A stretch of DNA of 44,508 bases from a virus: IMG/VR virus record IMGVR_UViG_3300034101_001689, positions 1 to 44,508 of that record. One strand, 5' to 3'. The notes beneath the pieces are model-generated. The model worked only from the letters and a program-made list of their open reading frames with translations, was not told where the DNA came from and ran no database searches. The first letter of the stretch is position 1; each line of letters opens with the position of its first letter. Below, piece by piece: positions 35,501-44,300 of this stretch. A program made the position numbers and the translations under genes.

Positions 35501-38074
35501 GATGTTCTCGGGCGCGAGAACCGCTTGAAGTTGTTGCTCTACCTGCTTCTTTGCGCGGCCCGGCTTGACGGGCGCAACTTCTGGGACGGAGGGAAGCTGC
35601 TCTTGAGCCATCGGGGCAGCTTCCGGTTGCTGCTCAAGCTGCACTGATTCCTCGACCATCTTCCCCACTTCCTGCGGCGTGGGCAGAGAGATGTCGCCTT
35701 CAGTGGTTTGCGCAGCCTGTGCCGTTTCGGCTTCCGCCACGAACGCCTCCAGCACCCCCCGCTCCTGCTCCGTCATCTCCTGCGGTGGGATGGCGAGCAG
35801 TTCCTTGGCTTGGGCGACGGGCTGGACGGCTGGCTGCGCGGGAGCAACCTGTGGTTCGGCAGCAGCCATCTCCTGCGTCGGCTGCTGAGATTGCTCGCTT
35901 CGCTCATACATCCAATCGATCAACAGTCTTAGTTCTTCCTCTGTCAGAGTCTCTTTCAACTGCGACGCCTGGGTGCTCATCACGGTGGCGTCTGATGGGG
36001 CCATCTCCTGCGTCGGCTGCGCCTGCGCGGGAGCCGCCATCTGGCTCAACCCCGCCGGGGGCTGCACAACCACCGGCTTCACCACAAACTTGCCGAGCAC
36101 GCGGGACGCCTCGATGGCGTTCTCGCTCATCGGGACGCCCGCTCGGGTGCTCATGCCGTACACGCGCTCAAAGTCGGCCAGCGAAATCGGAGGCTTGTTT
36201 TGCGCCTTCAACGTCGCGTTGACCTCGGCGTTCATCAACGCCATCACCTGGGCGTACAGGTGCCCGCCGATGCGTGCCTCTTGGAACGAGCGACCCGCCG
36301 CTTGGATCTGCTTTGTCTGGTTCTCGCGGATGGCGCGTAGCTCGTCGCGGAACTGCTTGTCCGCCTTCGCCTTCTCGCTCAGGTTGTTCTGAACCGTCTG
36401 CGCCATCGCCTTGATGTTCGGCTCAAACTTGGCCGCCTCGGCCTCGCTCATGCCGTTCTTGTCGATGCGGATGTGCGGCATCAGCTTCGACTGCATCTCG
36501 GTGTTGCGCAGGTTGACCTGAAGATCCTCCGTCTTGATGACGATGGCGTCTTGGTCGGTCGTGGCATCCACAAGCTGCTTGTGAACCGCTGGCAGCAGTT
36601 CTTGCAGCATCTCGATGGCCGACTTCTGCACCTTGCCTTCTGCCGTCGCCTGCTCGTCGATGCCGCCAAGCAGTGAGCGCAAGTCGGCGGCGGTGACGTA
36701 GACCTCGCTGACGCCCTTGGCTTCGGCGGAGAACTGGCGGGCAAGCTCTGGGTTGCGCTCGGCCAGCTTGCTGTTGGCCGCGCCCGTGGAGATTGCCTTG
36801 ATGGTGGCCGTGTCCTGCTGCGCCTGCTCGACGCGCCGGGCATCTGCCGCAGCGTTCGCAAGCGGGCCGGGAAGGCCCAGCACCAACATGCTGTAGAAGG
36901 TCTTGGAGGCGATCTCCCCGATCTGGTCGTAGATTTGCTGGCGGCCCTCGGGCGTGCTGTACCGCTGCTCAAGCTCGGGGCGGCTGACGGTCATGCCCCA
37001 CTCTTGGCCCACGATCTGGCTGATCTCCTGCCCAATCTCGGTGGCGATCTCGCCGCCAAGGCCCTTGATGTAGCTCTCCGCGAACCCGGCAGCGACGGTC
37101 TGCTTTCCGATCGGCTTGAACACCTTGGGGGCGAGGCGAGGGCCGACCTTGGCCGCCGCTGCCGTGAACGGCTTGAGCGCGTACTTGCCCAGGACCGTCT
37201 CCAGCGCGCCGTTGATGACGCCCACGATGGACGCAGCCCTCTTGGCCTCCACCTCGCCCATGCCCGCCTGGATGTAGTCCAGGTAGGCGTTGCCGCCCTC
37301 GATGATCGCCGTCTGCGCGCCCTGTGCCCCCAGGAAGCCAGCCGTGAACAGCGTGCCCGAACTGATCGGGGCAGCCGGGCCAGCGATCAAGCCGGGCGCA
37401 GCCATGGTCGCTCCAGCCGCCAGGGCGACCGGCATCGTCTCCGACATCTGCCCGACCATCTCCGCCGTCCCGCCCGTGATCGAGTCCCACACCCCTTCCA
37501 GCGGCGGGACTGCCCCGATCGCGCTGTCGATCTGCGACAGCCGGTCACGCAGCAGGCGGGCGTCCCCGATGCCCGACGCAAGCTGCGCGCCGATGTAGCC
37601 GCGCTCGACCATGTATCGGCCCTTCGTGAAGTTGCCGATCTTCTCGATCTGCTGAAGGTGTCCGATATCGTCGTATGCCTGGGCGACGAAGTTGAAGTCA
37701 CGCATCCGCTGCGCGACCAGCGGGTACTTTTCGTCAAACGCTTGGTTCTCGACCTCGCGCTGGCGGGCGAACTGCTCCGCGATCTTCCAGTCCTGCGTCG
37801 TGTCGGCGGGGTCGATGCCTAGCTGCTGGGCAATCTGGACCTTGCGCGCCTCCATGTCGGGGTCGCCAGCTACGGCCTGCTGGAACCGCTCCTGCTGGAC
37901 GCGACGCTGCTCTTGGATCTGATTCTGAGCGTCAAGCAGGGCCAAGGTGGCTAGCTGCTCCGATCTGTCCACCTGTGGCGTCGGCACCGCCGGGATGGGG
38001 GTCAGCGGCGGCGGGGTGACGGGCTTCGGGTCTTGGAAGCCAGACGCCAAGTCGGTGGGGAGTTCCATGGTCAC
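29504..38074 (-). CDS. Giant polyvalent ejection protein with ADP-ribosyltransferase and metallopeptidase motifs
   Basis: 2,856 residues from GTG 38074 (GTGA overlap); ATG 38068 is an alternative. Order of parts: Pro-rich start; hydrophobic stretch about 205-250 (PVALAAGATMAAPGLIAGPA); long helical and Gln/Pro-rich linker; ADP-ribosyltransferase-like domain about 1105-1317 with LWHGT (1113-1117), LGVHLGNQGQAEMF, KPLRLPDLGTW and KGYDGVVYKNEAEGTGDS; zinc peptidase motif HELMH (1383-1387); very long helical region with a Pro/Lys linker near 1680; C-terminal part with FTSYFNMLYNLNR (about 2650) and hydrophobic helices GYAAPGVVASIIADAM and GLVGQGLSMIPIGGQMVAAA. This fits the polyvalent proteins of phages, injected with DNA and acting in the new host. 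It stands where T7 gp16 would. No transglycosylase motif found. Confidence 0.85.
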   Translation of the reverse strand: MTMELPTDLASGFQDPKPVTPPPLTPIPAVPTPQVDRSEQLATLALLDAQNQIQEQRRVQQERFQQAVAGDPDMEARKVQIAQQLGIDPADTTQDWKIAEQFARQREVENQAFDEKYPLVAQRMRDFNFVAQAYDDIGHLQQIEKIGNFTKGRYMVERGYIGAQLASGIGDARLLRDRLSQIDSAIGAVPPLEGVWDSITGGTAEMVGQMSETMPVALAAGATMAAPGLIAGPAAPISSGTLFTAGFLGAQGAQTAIIEGGNAYLDYIQAGMGEVEAKRAASIVGVINGALETVLGKYALKPFTAAAAKVGPRLAPKVFKPIGKQTVAAGFAESYIKGLGGEIATEIGQEISQIVGQEWGMTVSRPELEQRYSTPEGRQQIYDQIGEIASKTFYSMLVLGLPGPLANAAADARRVEQAQQDTATIKAISTGAANSKLAERNPELARQFSAEAKGVSEVYVTAADLRSLLGGIDEQATAEGKVQKSAIEMLQELLPAVHKQLVDATTDQDAIVIKTEDLQVNLRNTEMQSKLMPHIRIDKNGMSEAEAAKFEPNIKAMAQTVQNNLSEKAKADKQFRDELRAIRENQTKQIQAAGRSFQEARIGGHLYAQVMALMNAEVNATLKAQNKPPISLADFERVYGMSTRAGVPMSENAIEASRVLGKFVVKPVVVQPPAGLSQMAAPAQAQPTQEMAPSDATVMSTQASQLKETLTEEELRLLIDWMYERSEQSQQPTQEMAAAEPQVAPAQPAVQPVAQAKELLAIPPQEMTEQERGVLEAFVAEAETAQAAQTTEGDISLPTPQEVGKMVEESVQLEQQPEAAPMAQEQLPSVPEVAPVKPGRAKKQVEQQLQAVLAPENITQLKDGARALAAGKITREQWDALVNKLGKVRLAQAVPALSTPEQMTDALKSSQRDRVIAPTDIPEGQYVGLRLDIPAKQRKNVDVVTIHKAGKGATAGKVIGFTNAAVVTEVEFAAREQLVFRIAQELENKDIAAIVKGKMKPMTAEEAHALAEQAITDPQWRQVGFNPKLHSYFFDRATGEPLQSAEMVVQIGSMVLAKNAVVAPKSKFLFSRLPATAAQMDADYLAAVARGDMETAQRMVDEAAKRAGYKRKLWHGTAATTDVVEAVSSSAGDKEQQLFQELRDIGAKFGFAEDVAYMLERQLEYFPDDANQQGITQEVATRARSLEESLQKLRRKTRSRPVRQLEFDVFNFPSDGKELGVHLGNQGQAEMFGDAFPFFVDLRKPLRLPDLGTWGYQSVMREARKAGVSISESEYESVFNASDNNAALRELLISKGYDGVVYKNEAEGTGDSFIVFAPRQAKLADPVTRDAQGNVIPLSQRFDQTKESILYSQQPDTGVGGTYDRMARQTVLNQNAQPTTYFHELMHFMFDSYATLIQQGLASDQMRKDMDTLARDLGKLEGGFDEYAAMPVEKQIEIHEAVAYSWEAWLFNGDLPSESLLPIFGRIREFFVNTWKTLTAINETYKIESGGKDLPGITPEVKEVFKRMVAAQDQIRMAEATKAAVPLFLSKEQWVQYGGNADDWEDYQSIERLRIEQAVAGLTQKGLRSLAWLTRNHHDRLSAMKKLADAIREGMYEEVANSVERTRVERLRRFLQTGEMVGEDGTVSPEKVKNHKLSIDSFALDAVKASEIMQPLDDAVAAAEAEQRIAEGLAIEELPVEPVKPVKPKPLPPAGTTERAAYDAAREEHRKASIAYAQEKARIKAANQKVRAQLEEASKSLSAAKAAQRGGLEAVAKQKKDARDAHPLASMMAENGVTLHLLRDYFGYENAEAVLNDLLTSPSKEDAIASILDAKMLAENSDLVTQNQVEEAVNASLLNEFNTRWLMMELGALEKATLGGANRPADLQQQQEAEREVIDLKNDLSEAEQKLRAAKDSKDQGLIARAEERVNAIRSDLKVRQRQAEGKLPPRIMLSAARAAARMATQKKKISELRPDLHVVASRRHSREALQKLTDNDLAGALGSKRQQLLSDQMANEAENVRVEVSAARRMFARILKNKNRKDRSLDYIIAARAVLALYGVGTKAQIRRAAETANDFLRKLQQYEPEKYAEINRIISEATANKKDFKDLTVEEFRRLRSVVMELWQYAKDDKEVVLGENRILVEDAKNQIQERAAKLAKEGPSPGQTQRATPFESAVAFFRTMAAKMRRAQSMFDEWDGKEPGVFTRLFWRPVQNAILDYRSKRDAFHKKFNAILDKVGPSLKWVPYTSKALKYTFTDTAEILGFLMHLGNQSNASKMIAAGRGKFYEWGTVNQETGEVDESRAWQAIREMIEDGVLTQEHVDAVQEVWNLTAELKPDIQRIYRMKWGEFFDEVPARSFVLKFKDGTTKTYAGGYVPAKVDRELVTNFADPSAVANVDQEFKDSMPTTGWGFTIARYEGYQKPLDMDISRIAQHIEHTMRFVHVQPALWSVARLLKNEDIKAAINSIDPNALNEVIYPWLSRAASQRTGIGSNNPTRDRYIRMLRNRSGMMVMFGNISNTLQQLTGVFPALLKVKASYLIGSARRFGSDRKGYVEWVVGKAKFMDQRTRSQIFVLQEEMNEVLLNPSKFDKVKQFAKKNAYIFQATVQNMMDFVIWGGAYEQAMAARPEGISEAQWEAEAVARADAAVNLTQGSTQPEAISSAESGSELLRLFTQFTSYFNMLYNLNRTEFLKLKQEGFKGNKWPLFYTAMMGYAAPGVVASIIADAMSGKMDDEDDDGYWDEAGDIMLKGLVGQGLSMIPIGGQMVAAATINRLDDVTYNDRMLSNPAIGALQKMVDGQYDLIAAVASEDKDVTNRKIRDALVLFDLVAGLPVSQTFNKLAMGVNVMTGEQPTYGVVDAARAIMTGSPAEGLRQR

Positions 38075-40626
38075 TTCATGCTATCTCGACGCTGCTGCAA
38101 AGCCTCCTTCAGACGGGAGGCTTCCTCTTCCTTCTGCGCCTTGCGGTTGGCGGCGGCTTGCTCTCCCAGTTGCTTCCTTAGCGCGGCTCGCTCTTGCGGA
38201 AACCGCGATTCGGCTTCTGACATAATCCGCTGCATTTCAGGCGACCAAAACGCCTGCGTAGGAGCATTAGCCGCTTGCCGCTCTGCCGCTTGCTTCTCCT
38301 GCGCCCGAGCCAAAGCTCTCCAACCTTCGGCGGAAAGCTCTGTCACAGTTGGCTGGTAAAGCTCGCGGCGCACTGCCTCGGTAGCCGCACGCTTCTTGGC
38401 CGCCCCAAGAACAGAATCGTCAAACGATTCGGCAGGGCCGAACGCGCCTTCCGCAATGGCTTGCTGCGTGTACGCATCCAGCATCGCTTGCAGGTTTTCT
38501 TGCGAAGGGATTACATCGCCCATGTAGGTGCGAACAAGCTGCCGGATGTTCGTGCGCGAAGCCGCATCGCTGACTTGGTTAGCTGCCGCCGCATCTACCT
38601 TCTGCCGTGCCTGAGCCTGCTTGAACGTGTTCTCGCTGTCGATGGCGGAGATCCGAAGGTACTCGCGGATCAGGGTGTCTGCCCCGCCTCCCATGCGAGT
38701 TGCGTCTTCGCCTGACAGGTTGGAATCTTTGAGCGCACGGTCAAGCGTGTCGATCTTCTCCTGCATCTGTGGAGATGGCGACTGCCTGTACGCCTCACGA
38801 TACTTGGCAAGCGACTTCTCGGCAGTGCTGATTATCTCGGCGCGCTTCGCAACGTCGCCGGTCCACTCGCCAAGAGTCAGCGTGACCGATCTGCCAGTCG
38901 AGCCAACGGGCTGCTCCCACTTGGTGACGCCACGCTCCTCTGGCGTCTGCACCTCGTAGACCAACGGAGCCAGCCAAGAGTTGACCAGCTTGCCCTCCAT
39001 GTTGCGGGAGGCCAGCGAAACCGACACTCCCTTGGAAGCGGCTTGCGCGTTGACGTAATCCGAGATGGCTTTGCGGTCGTTCTTGTCGATGCCAGCCGCC
39101 GTCAACTCGCTCTCCAGCTTGAGTTGAGCGCGCAGCCAGAAGTCCATCTTTGCTGGGTTGCCTGGGTTCTTGTCCTTCTTCTCCCAAGCCGGGTCGTAAG
39201 GCTCACCAACCAGCTTGCCGATCAGGTTGTTGAAGTATGCCTCGTCGGCGACTATTTTGACCACATCGCCTGCGCGCCCGCGACTGCTCGGGCTTTGGCC
39301 CCTTGGGTCGATGCCGTTGGCCTGGATGAACGACGCCTCGACCTTCTGAAGATCCTGCGCGGACAAGTTGGGCGAAAGCTGGGCCGACACCTCCAGCCAC
39401 TTCTTGGCGACATTGCCGTCCTCCGCCTTCAGCTTCTGCGGGCTGGAAAGGTACTCCATCATCCGCGCTTCACCTTGGCGGGTGGTCAGGCGGCCACGGT
39501 TCGACCAGTACGACTGGGCCTCGTCGTACATGCCAAGGTCTTGCAACTGGGTCACAAGCGCGGCGTTGCTCGTCTCCCATGCGCCCCAGTCTTGGCTGCC
39601 GGAGATGGCACCGCGCAGCGAGTCTTCGTACTGCCTGCGAAGCTCGCCCTTCTGCTCGTCCTCGGCGTAGCGGTTGATGTTGAACCGCTCGGTCAGCTTG
39701 CCAACGGTCGCCTTGTATTCCTCCTCGTCGATGCCGCCGAAAACGCGCAGGTTGTCCAGCGTTTCAATCTGGGTCATCAAGTCCTTCGGAAACGCCGTCA
39801 TCAGTTGCTGCGACGAACTGAACGCGATGTCATCGACGTTCATGGAGCGTATAGCCTTGTCGATCTTGCCGCGCTCCGCCGCCGGGATGCTGCTGCCGTG
39901 CTGCTTGTAGTAGTCCCGCGCCATCTGCCGCGATGCCGGGTCTTGGCTTTCCGCCAGCGACGCCAGCACGTTCACATGCATCTGCGTCCTGACGCCTTCC
40001 TCTGCCTGCTTCCACATCGGGCTTCCGGGCTGGACGCCCTGCGCCTGCATGATGGAGGCCACGTTGCGCATCGCGTCCTTGTAGAACGGGCTTTCCTCCA
40101 TCGTCTGGATCGTGCCGGAACTGCTGAAGCTGTCGGTGTAGTCCGACACGTTCGCATCCAGCGCAGCCTTCGATTGGCCGATCTCGTAGGCCGTGCTCTG
40201 CCCCACGAAGTGGTCATCGACCTGGGCGGAGAAATGCATGTTGCGGAACCCGGCACGCTGCTCGAAAGCCTCGCGCTGCCACTGGTTGTCCAGCCCGTCC
40301 GCAAGCTCCTTCTGCTTGCGCTGGATGTCCTGCATCAACTGGGTGCGCGCCTGAATGGCGTCGTAACCCTTCTTGTTCCGGTAATCCGAAACGGCGGCGC
40401 GGCTGAACTCGGAGAACTCGGTGTCCGCCGACCGGGCGCGGGAGTCGTTGATCCGGTCTTGGACGCGCAACATGCCTGCGCCTGCCTGCTCCAAGCCCTG
40501 CCCAAGCTGGGCAGCACCTTGCCCGGCCAAGTTCTGAGCCGGGACCACCTGACCGGCTTGGAACTGGGGCATCGCCCCGGCGTTGACGCTGACGGACGGG
40601 AGATCGACCTGGGGGACTCTGACCAT
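38071..40626 (-). CDS. Internal virion (ejection) protein, gp15-like position
   Basis: 851 residues from ATG 40626 (TAATG overlap). It opens MVRVPQVDLPSVSVNAGAMP and continues with a Gln/Gly/Ala amphipathic stretch (GQGAAQLGQGLEQAGAGMLR) typical of the second internal core protein of podoviruses. Most of the sequence is alpha-helical and charged, ending in a long Glu/Lys/Arg/Gln-rich helix (QLGEQAAANRKAQKEEEASR). With the small upstream and giant downstream proteins it would form the ejectosome that carries DNA across the cell envelope. Assigned by order, size and composition; sequence similarity to T7 gp15 is not directly visible. Confidence 0.75.
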   Translation of the reverse strand: MVRVPQVDLPSVSVNAGAMPQFQAGQVVPAQNLAGQGAAQLGQGLEQAGAGMLRVQDRINDSRARSADTEFSEFSRAAVSDYRNKKGYDAIQARTQLMQDIQRKQKELADGLDNQWQREAFEQRAGFRNMHFSAQVDDHFVGQSTAYEIGQSKAALDANVSDYTDSFSSSGTIQTMEESPFYKDAMRNVASIMQAQGVQPGSPMWKQAEEGVRTQMHVNVLASLAESQDPASRQMARDYYKQHGSSIPAAERGKIDKAIRSMNVDDIAFSSSQQLMTAFPKDLMTQIETLDNLRVFGGIDEEEYKATVGKLTERFNINRYAEDEQKGELRRQYEDSLRGAISGSQDWGAWETSNAALVTQLQDLGMYDEAQSYWSNRGRLTTRQGEARMMEYLSSPQKLKAEDGNVAKKWLEVSAQLSPNLSAQDLQKVEASFIQANGIDPRGQSPSSRGRAGDVVKIVADEAYFNNLIGKLVGEPYDPAWEKKDKNPGNPAKMDFWLRAQLKLESELTAAGIDKNDRKAISDYVNAQAASKGVSVSLASRNMEGKLVNSWLAPLVYEVQTPEERGVTKWEQPVGSTGRSVTLTLGEWTGDVAKRAEIISTAEKSLAKYREAYRQSPSPQMQEKIDTLDRALKDSNLSGEDATRMGGGADTLIREYLRISAIDSENTFKQAQARQKVDAAAANQVSDAASRTNIRQLVRTYMGDVIPSQENLQAMLDAYTQQAIAEGAFGPAESFDDSVLGAAKKRAATEAVRRELYQPTVTELSAEGWRALARAQEKQAAERQAANAPTQAFWSPEMQRIMSEAESRFPQERAALRKQLGEQAAANRKAQKEEEASRLKEALQQRRDSMK

Positions 40627-41312
40627 TAGGCGTTCCGGTTAGCGGTCATGTAGGTGCCGTAGATCGACGCAGCCTGCCCTGCCGTGCCCAGCAGTTGGCC
40701 TGCCGCGCCCGCCCAGGGCTGGATCGACCGGGCCGAGGCTCGGAGGTTGCGCGCCGAGGCGTTGCCCAGCATGGCCTGCTGGCGTTCGTTTACGACCTGA
40801 CGGCGCATCGCCTGGGACTGCCGCAAGGTGTTTGTGTCGATCGCCTGGAGGTCCAGCCGCTTGGCTAGCTCGTTGCTCGCCTGCACCTCGGCGGCGGAGC
40901 CGACTCCGGCCTGGATGCCCCTGGCCCCCAGCGAGACGGTCGTGGCGGCCCGCTGCTGTGCCGCCCGAAGGCTGTAGAGCGCAGATTCCCGGCGGCCAGC
41001 TTCGATGGCGAACTGGGCGTCTGCCTCGGCGTTGCGGGCGTTGATCCCGGCGATCCGGCTGGCGAAGTCGGCAGCGGACGCCTGGGACTTCAGTTGCAGC
41101 TTCTGGTTTTCGGCTTGGTAGTACGCGCCGATGGCGGACATGACGCCGCCAGCGATCATGCTCATCGCGCCCACGCTGCCCCAAGAGGGTCCGCCAGCCG
41201 CTGCTGCTCCGCTGGTGGCCGTGCCTTCGTTGGGGAAGACGTACCCGCTAGACCATGGACCGGGCTGCTGGCCCGTAGTGAACAGCCCAGGAGACGAAGA
41301 TGTCTGAATCAT
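40626..41312 (-). CDS. Internal virion (ejection) protein, gp14-like position
   Basis: 228 residues from ATG 41312, 2 bp after the nozzle stop. A hydrophobic segment near residues 47-68 (GAMSMIAGGVMSAIGAYYQA) precedes a long Ala/Gln/Arg helical region (ASRIAGINARNAEADAQFAI, RRESALYSLRAAQQRAATTV) with GARGIQAGVGSAAEVQAS. This pattern recurs in the small core protein that forms the outer-membrane part of podoviral ejection channels. Order nozzle, gp14, gp15, gp16 is preserved as in T7-like phages. Confidence 0.8.
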   Translation of the reverse strand: MIQTSSSPGLFTTGQQPGPWSSGYVFPNEGTATSGAAAAGGPSWGSVGAMSMIAGGVMSAIGAYYQAENQKLQLKSQASAADFASRIAGINARNAEADAQFAIEAGRRESALYSLRAAQQRAATTVSLGARGIQAGVGSAAEVQASNELAKRLDLQAIDTNTLRQSQAMRRQVVNERQQAMLGNASARNLRASARSIQPWAGAAGQLLGTAGQAASIYGTYMTANRNA

Positions 41313-41314
41313 GG

Positions 41315-44300
41315 TTAGCTCCCTACAGCGACTTCAAGGACGAGGCCATTCACATTGAGCGGAAACGGCGCAGTCTGGCGAACCAGAACCGATCCGTCCT
41401 GCGTCCAAGATGGCAGCAGCGTGGTCTGAATCTCGTCGCCCACAAGGGCCGCATCCAGAGTGACCGAAGGGACAAGATTGCTCTCATCAGGGCCGATTTC
41501 AAACGGGTCGGTTGAGTCGAGGCGGAACCACGCCTTGTTGATGTTCTTGGTGCGCCCCTGCCCTGCGGCGTCCGCCTGCAAGGCGATCGGTAGCGTCTGC
41601 ATCTCAGCGACGTAGCCAATACCGATGGCCCCGAACACGGCGTGCGACTCCAGCGTGATCGAGCCGCTGGCAGGCACCACTTGGTCGGCAAGCCGCTCGC
41701 CGTCAGCGACGATCTGCACTGTCTCCCCGACGAGGTGGCCAAGGCCGCTGTAGGTCCGTCGCGCAAAAGCCCACGACGATATGGCCGTCTCCCAGAACGC
41801 CGAAGGGATGTCGGCAACGGCCCGCCCGCGAACGACCGACGCCGAGACGTACTCGCTGATCTCAACGGTCGCCCGGCTGCCGTCCGTAGCGGTCAGCACA
41901 AGGCGGCTGCCGACATCGCCAACCGCGAAGACGCTGTGCGCGCCGACCACCGACACCGTGACCGTCGAACCAAGACCGAAGCCGCTGCTCTGGTACTGGC
42001 TGATCTGAAGCTGGCGGTTGCCGGTGTGCGTGTTGTCGAAGGTCAGGTAGCTGTCCACGAACACGCCTTCGTCGCCCGTTACGCGCAGATCGTCCAACGC
42101 CTCGACGTACCGCTTAGTGACTCCGTTAATGGTCCGCTTCACGACCGCGTACAGAACGTCCTTGTCGCCTTCCAAGATGCAAGCCACGGACTCAAGCGCG
42201 CCGTCCGTTTCGTGCTGGTGCCACGCCGCGACTTGCTCCTCGGGCGTGTAGGTCAGACCAAGCAGCTTCCCGTTGCTGCTGACGAACCAGAGAACGGGGA
42301 TGGGCGATCGCATCTGCGCCAAGTCCACCAGGGACAAGTCCTCAAACAGATGCGACGCCCGCAGGCTCAGGTCGGTTCCGACGTAGCCCTGCGAGTTGAA
42401 ACTGAAGCCAAGCTCGCGCACGCGACCGCCACGGCTGGCGCAGTAGACCACGCTGTTGTTGACGATGACCGGCGTGACGTAGTTGCTGCCAACGAACGAC
42501 TGCGGGCGCACGCTGACCGTGCTTGGCGTGATCGCGTCGCTGTTGATCGCCGTGATGCGCCACTCGGCCAGATCCGTCAGCACCAGCAACTCGCTCGCGC
42601 TCACAACATGCCGGATGCGGTTGATCTCGCGGGTGGCGACTTGAATGGAGATGCGGTCGCTGTCCTTGATCGGCAGCGTGAAGCTCAGGTCCGTCTCGGT
42701 GTTTGCCTTGGTCATCCACAGGCGGCTTGGCTTTGCGCTTGTGCCAGCGAACACCTTGCGCTGGTCCCAGTACGACACGCAGGACGGGTACTCCCCTGCC
42801 TGCGCAAGCGAGTCATCGGGAATCGGCGGCGTGATTCCAATGTCGGCTGGAAGGTTGTTGTCCACGAACTTCAGGCCGCTGTTGTTGTCAGCCTTCCCGA
42901 TCAGGCCGTACAAGCCGCTCTGCAAGCGGTAGATGCGGTACTGCACCGCGTTGGTGACTGGCGACCAAGTGATCGTATTGAACGTCTCACGGGCGAACAG
43001 GTTGTTCGTCACCGAGATAGGCGCGCTGGCACGGCTCTCGACATCGGTATCGTCAACGGCGGTGATGACGTACAGGTTGGTCGAGGTCGAGTCCTCGGGC
43101 CAGAACTGGAAGAACACAGGGGAGGCGAAGGTGCTGCCGCCAGTTCCGACCACTAGCTGGTCGCCGATGTTGGCCACTTGGGCAGCGGCTCGGTTGGTCT
43201 GCCCGTTTGCCTTCAGCACAAACTGGATGTTCTGCGTGCCGCTCTGAACAACGCTGTTGGCCACGCTGAAGATGTTGTTGTTGAGCTTGGCCGCAAGCCC
43301 GGTAGGCATGCCGGCGACCTGAGTGACCGGGCCGAACTTCACGCTGTCGCCAGCGACGATGGACAACCCCTGCCAGTCGCACTGCAACAGGCCAATGCCG
43401 CTTGAGTCCGTGGTGCGCGTGATTCGCAACGACTCGCCAGTCGAGGCCGTAGTTGTGAACGAATCTGGCGGCAGCAGCTTGGCCGCGAACGACACCGACC
43501 GAACGTCCCACCGCGTGTCGGAGTAGCGAAGAAGATCCGTGGTTGGGTGGCTACGGTGAGCCAGCGTCAGAACGTCGTTGCTCTGCGCGTAGGTCAACTC
43601 GAAAAGCTGCTGCTCCGTGTAGGCTTTCCCGTGCGTGATGGTGACTTCGGGAGCCGGGCCTTCGTTCGTCCAGTATTGAGTCGCAGTAAGCAAATAGTCG
43701 CTGCGCGCAGGGATCTTGGCCCGGTAGTAGTCGGGGCTGCTGAACACCGTCTCGCCCGTGGCATAGATTGCCATGAGGCTGCTGCCGCTGCCGTTCGTCA
43801 GGTACGTCGTGATGGGTACCCCGTCGATCGTGCGCTTGAGTCTCCAAGTCGTGCTGGACAGGCGGTCGATGTAGTAGCACGCGCCTGGGTACTCTGGAGA
43901 CGATGGGGTAACGATCGAATGCAGCGTGCCGTTTTGCGTGCCGTTGTTGAGGTTCCACGCAACAATTGTCATCAGCCGCGCTGTGCCCTGATACCCAGTG
44001 CGGAAAGCAAAGTTCGTGCTGTCGATGCGCTCGATGTAGAACAGGTAGCGGTTGCCTCCTTGCTGCAACGTCACCGCATCGTTGTCGCGCAGGTTGTGCG
44101 GTGCGCTCGCTTGGTAGATGCCTGTCTTTTCGCCAACGTTGGTCAGCGTGATCGTTGCGATTCGGGCGTAAGGGTAGTCCGTAACGATTGGGTTTGCGTA
44201 CCCAGGATCGGTGGTGACCGACGGGTGAGTGACTGTCACCAGCGAGTTCGTCCCGAACCCCTGCTGGTCGATCGACGCGCTCGTCCAGATGCCGGTGCCG

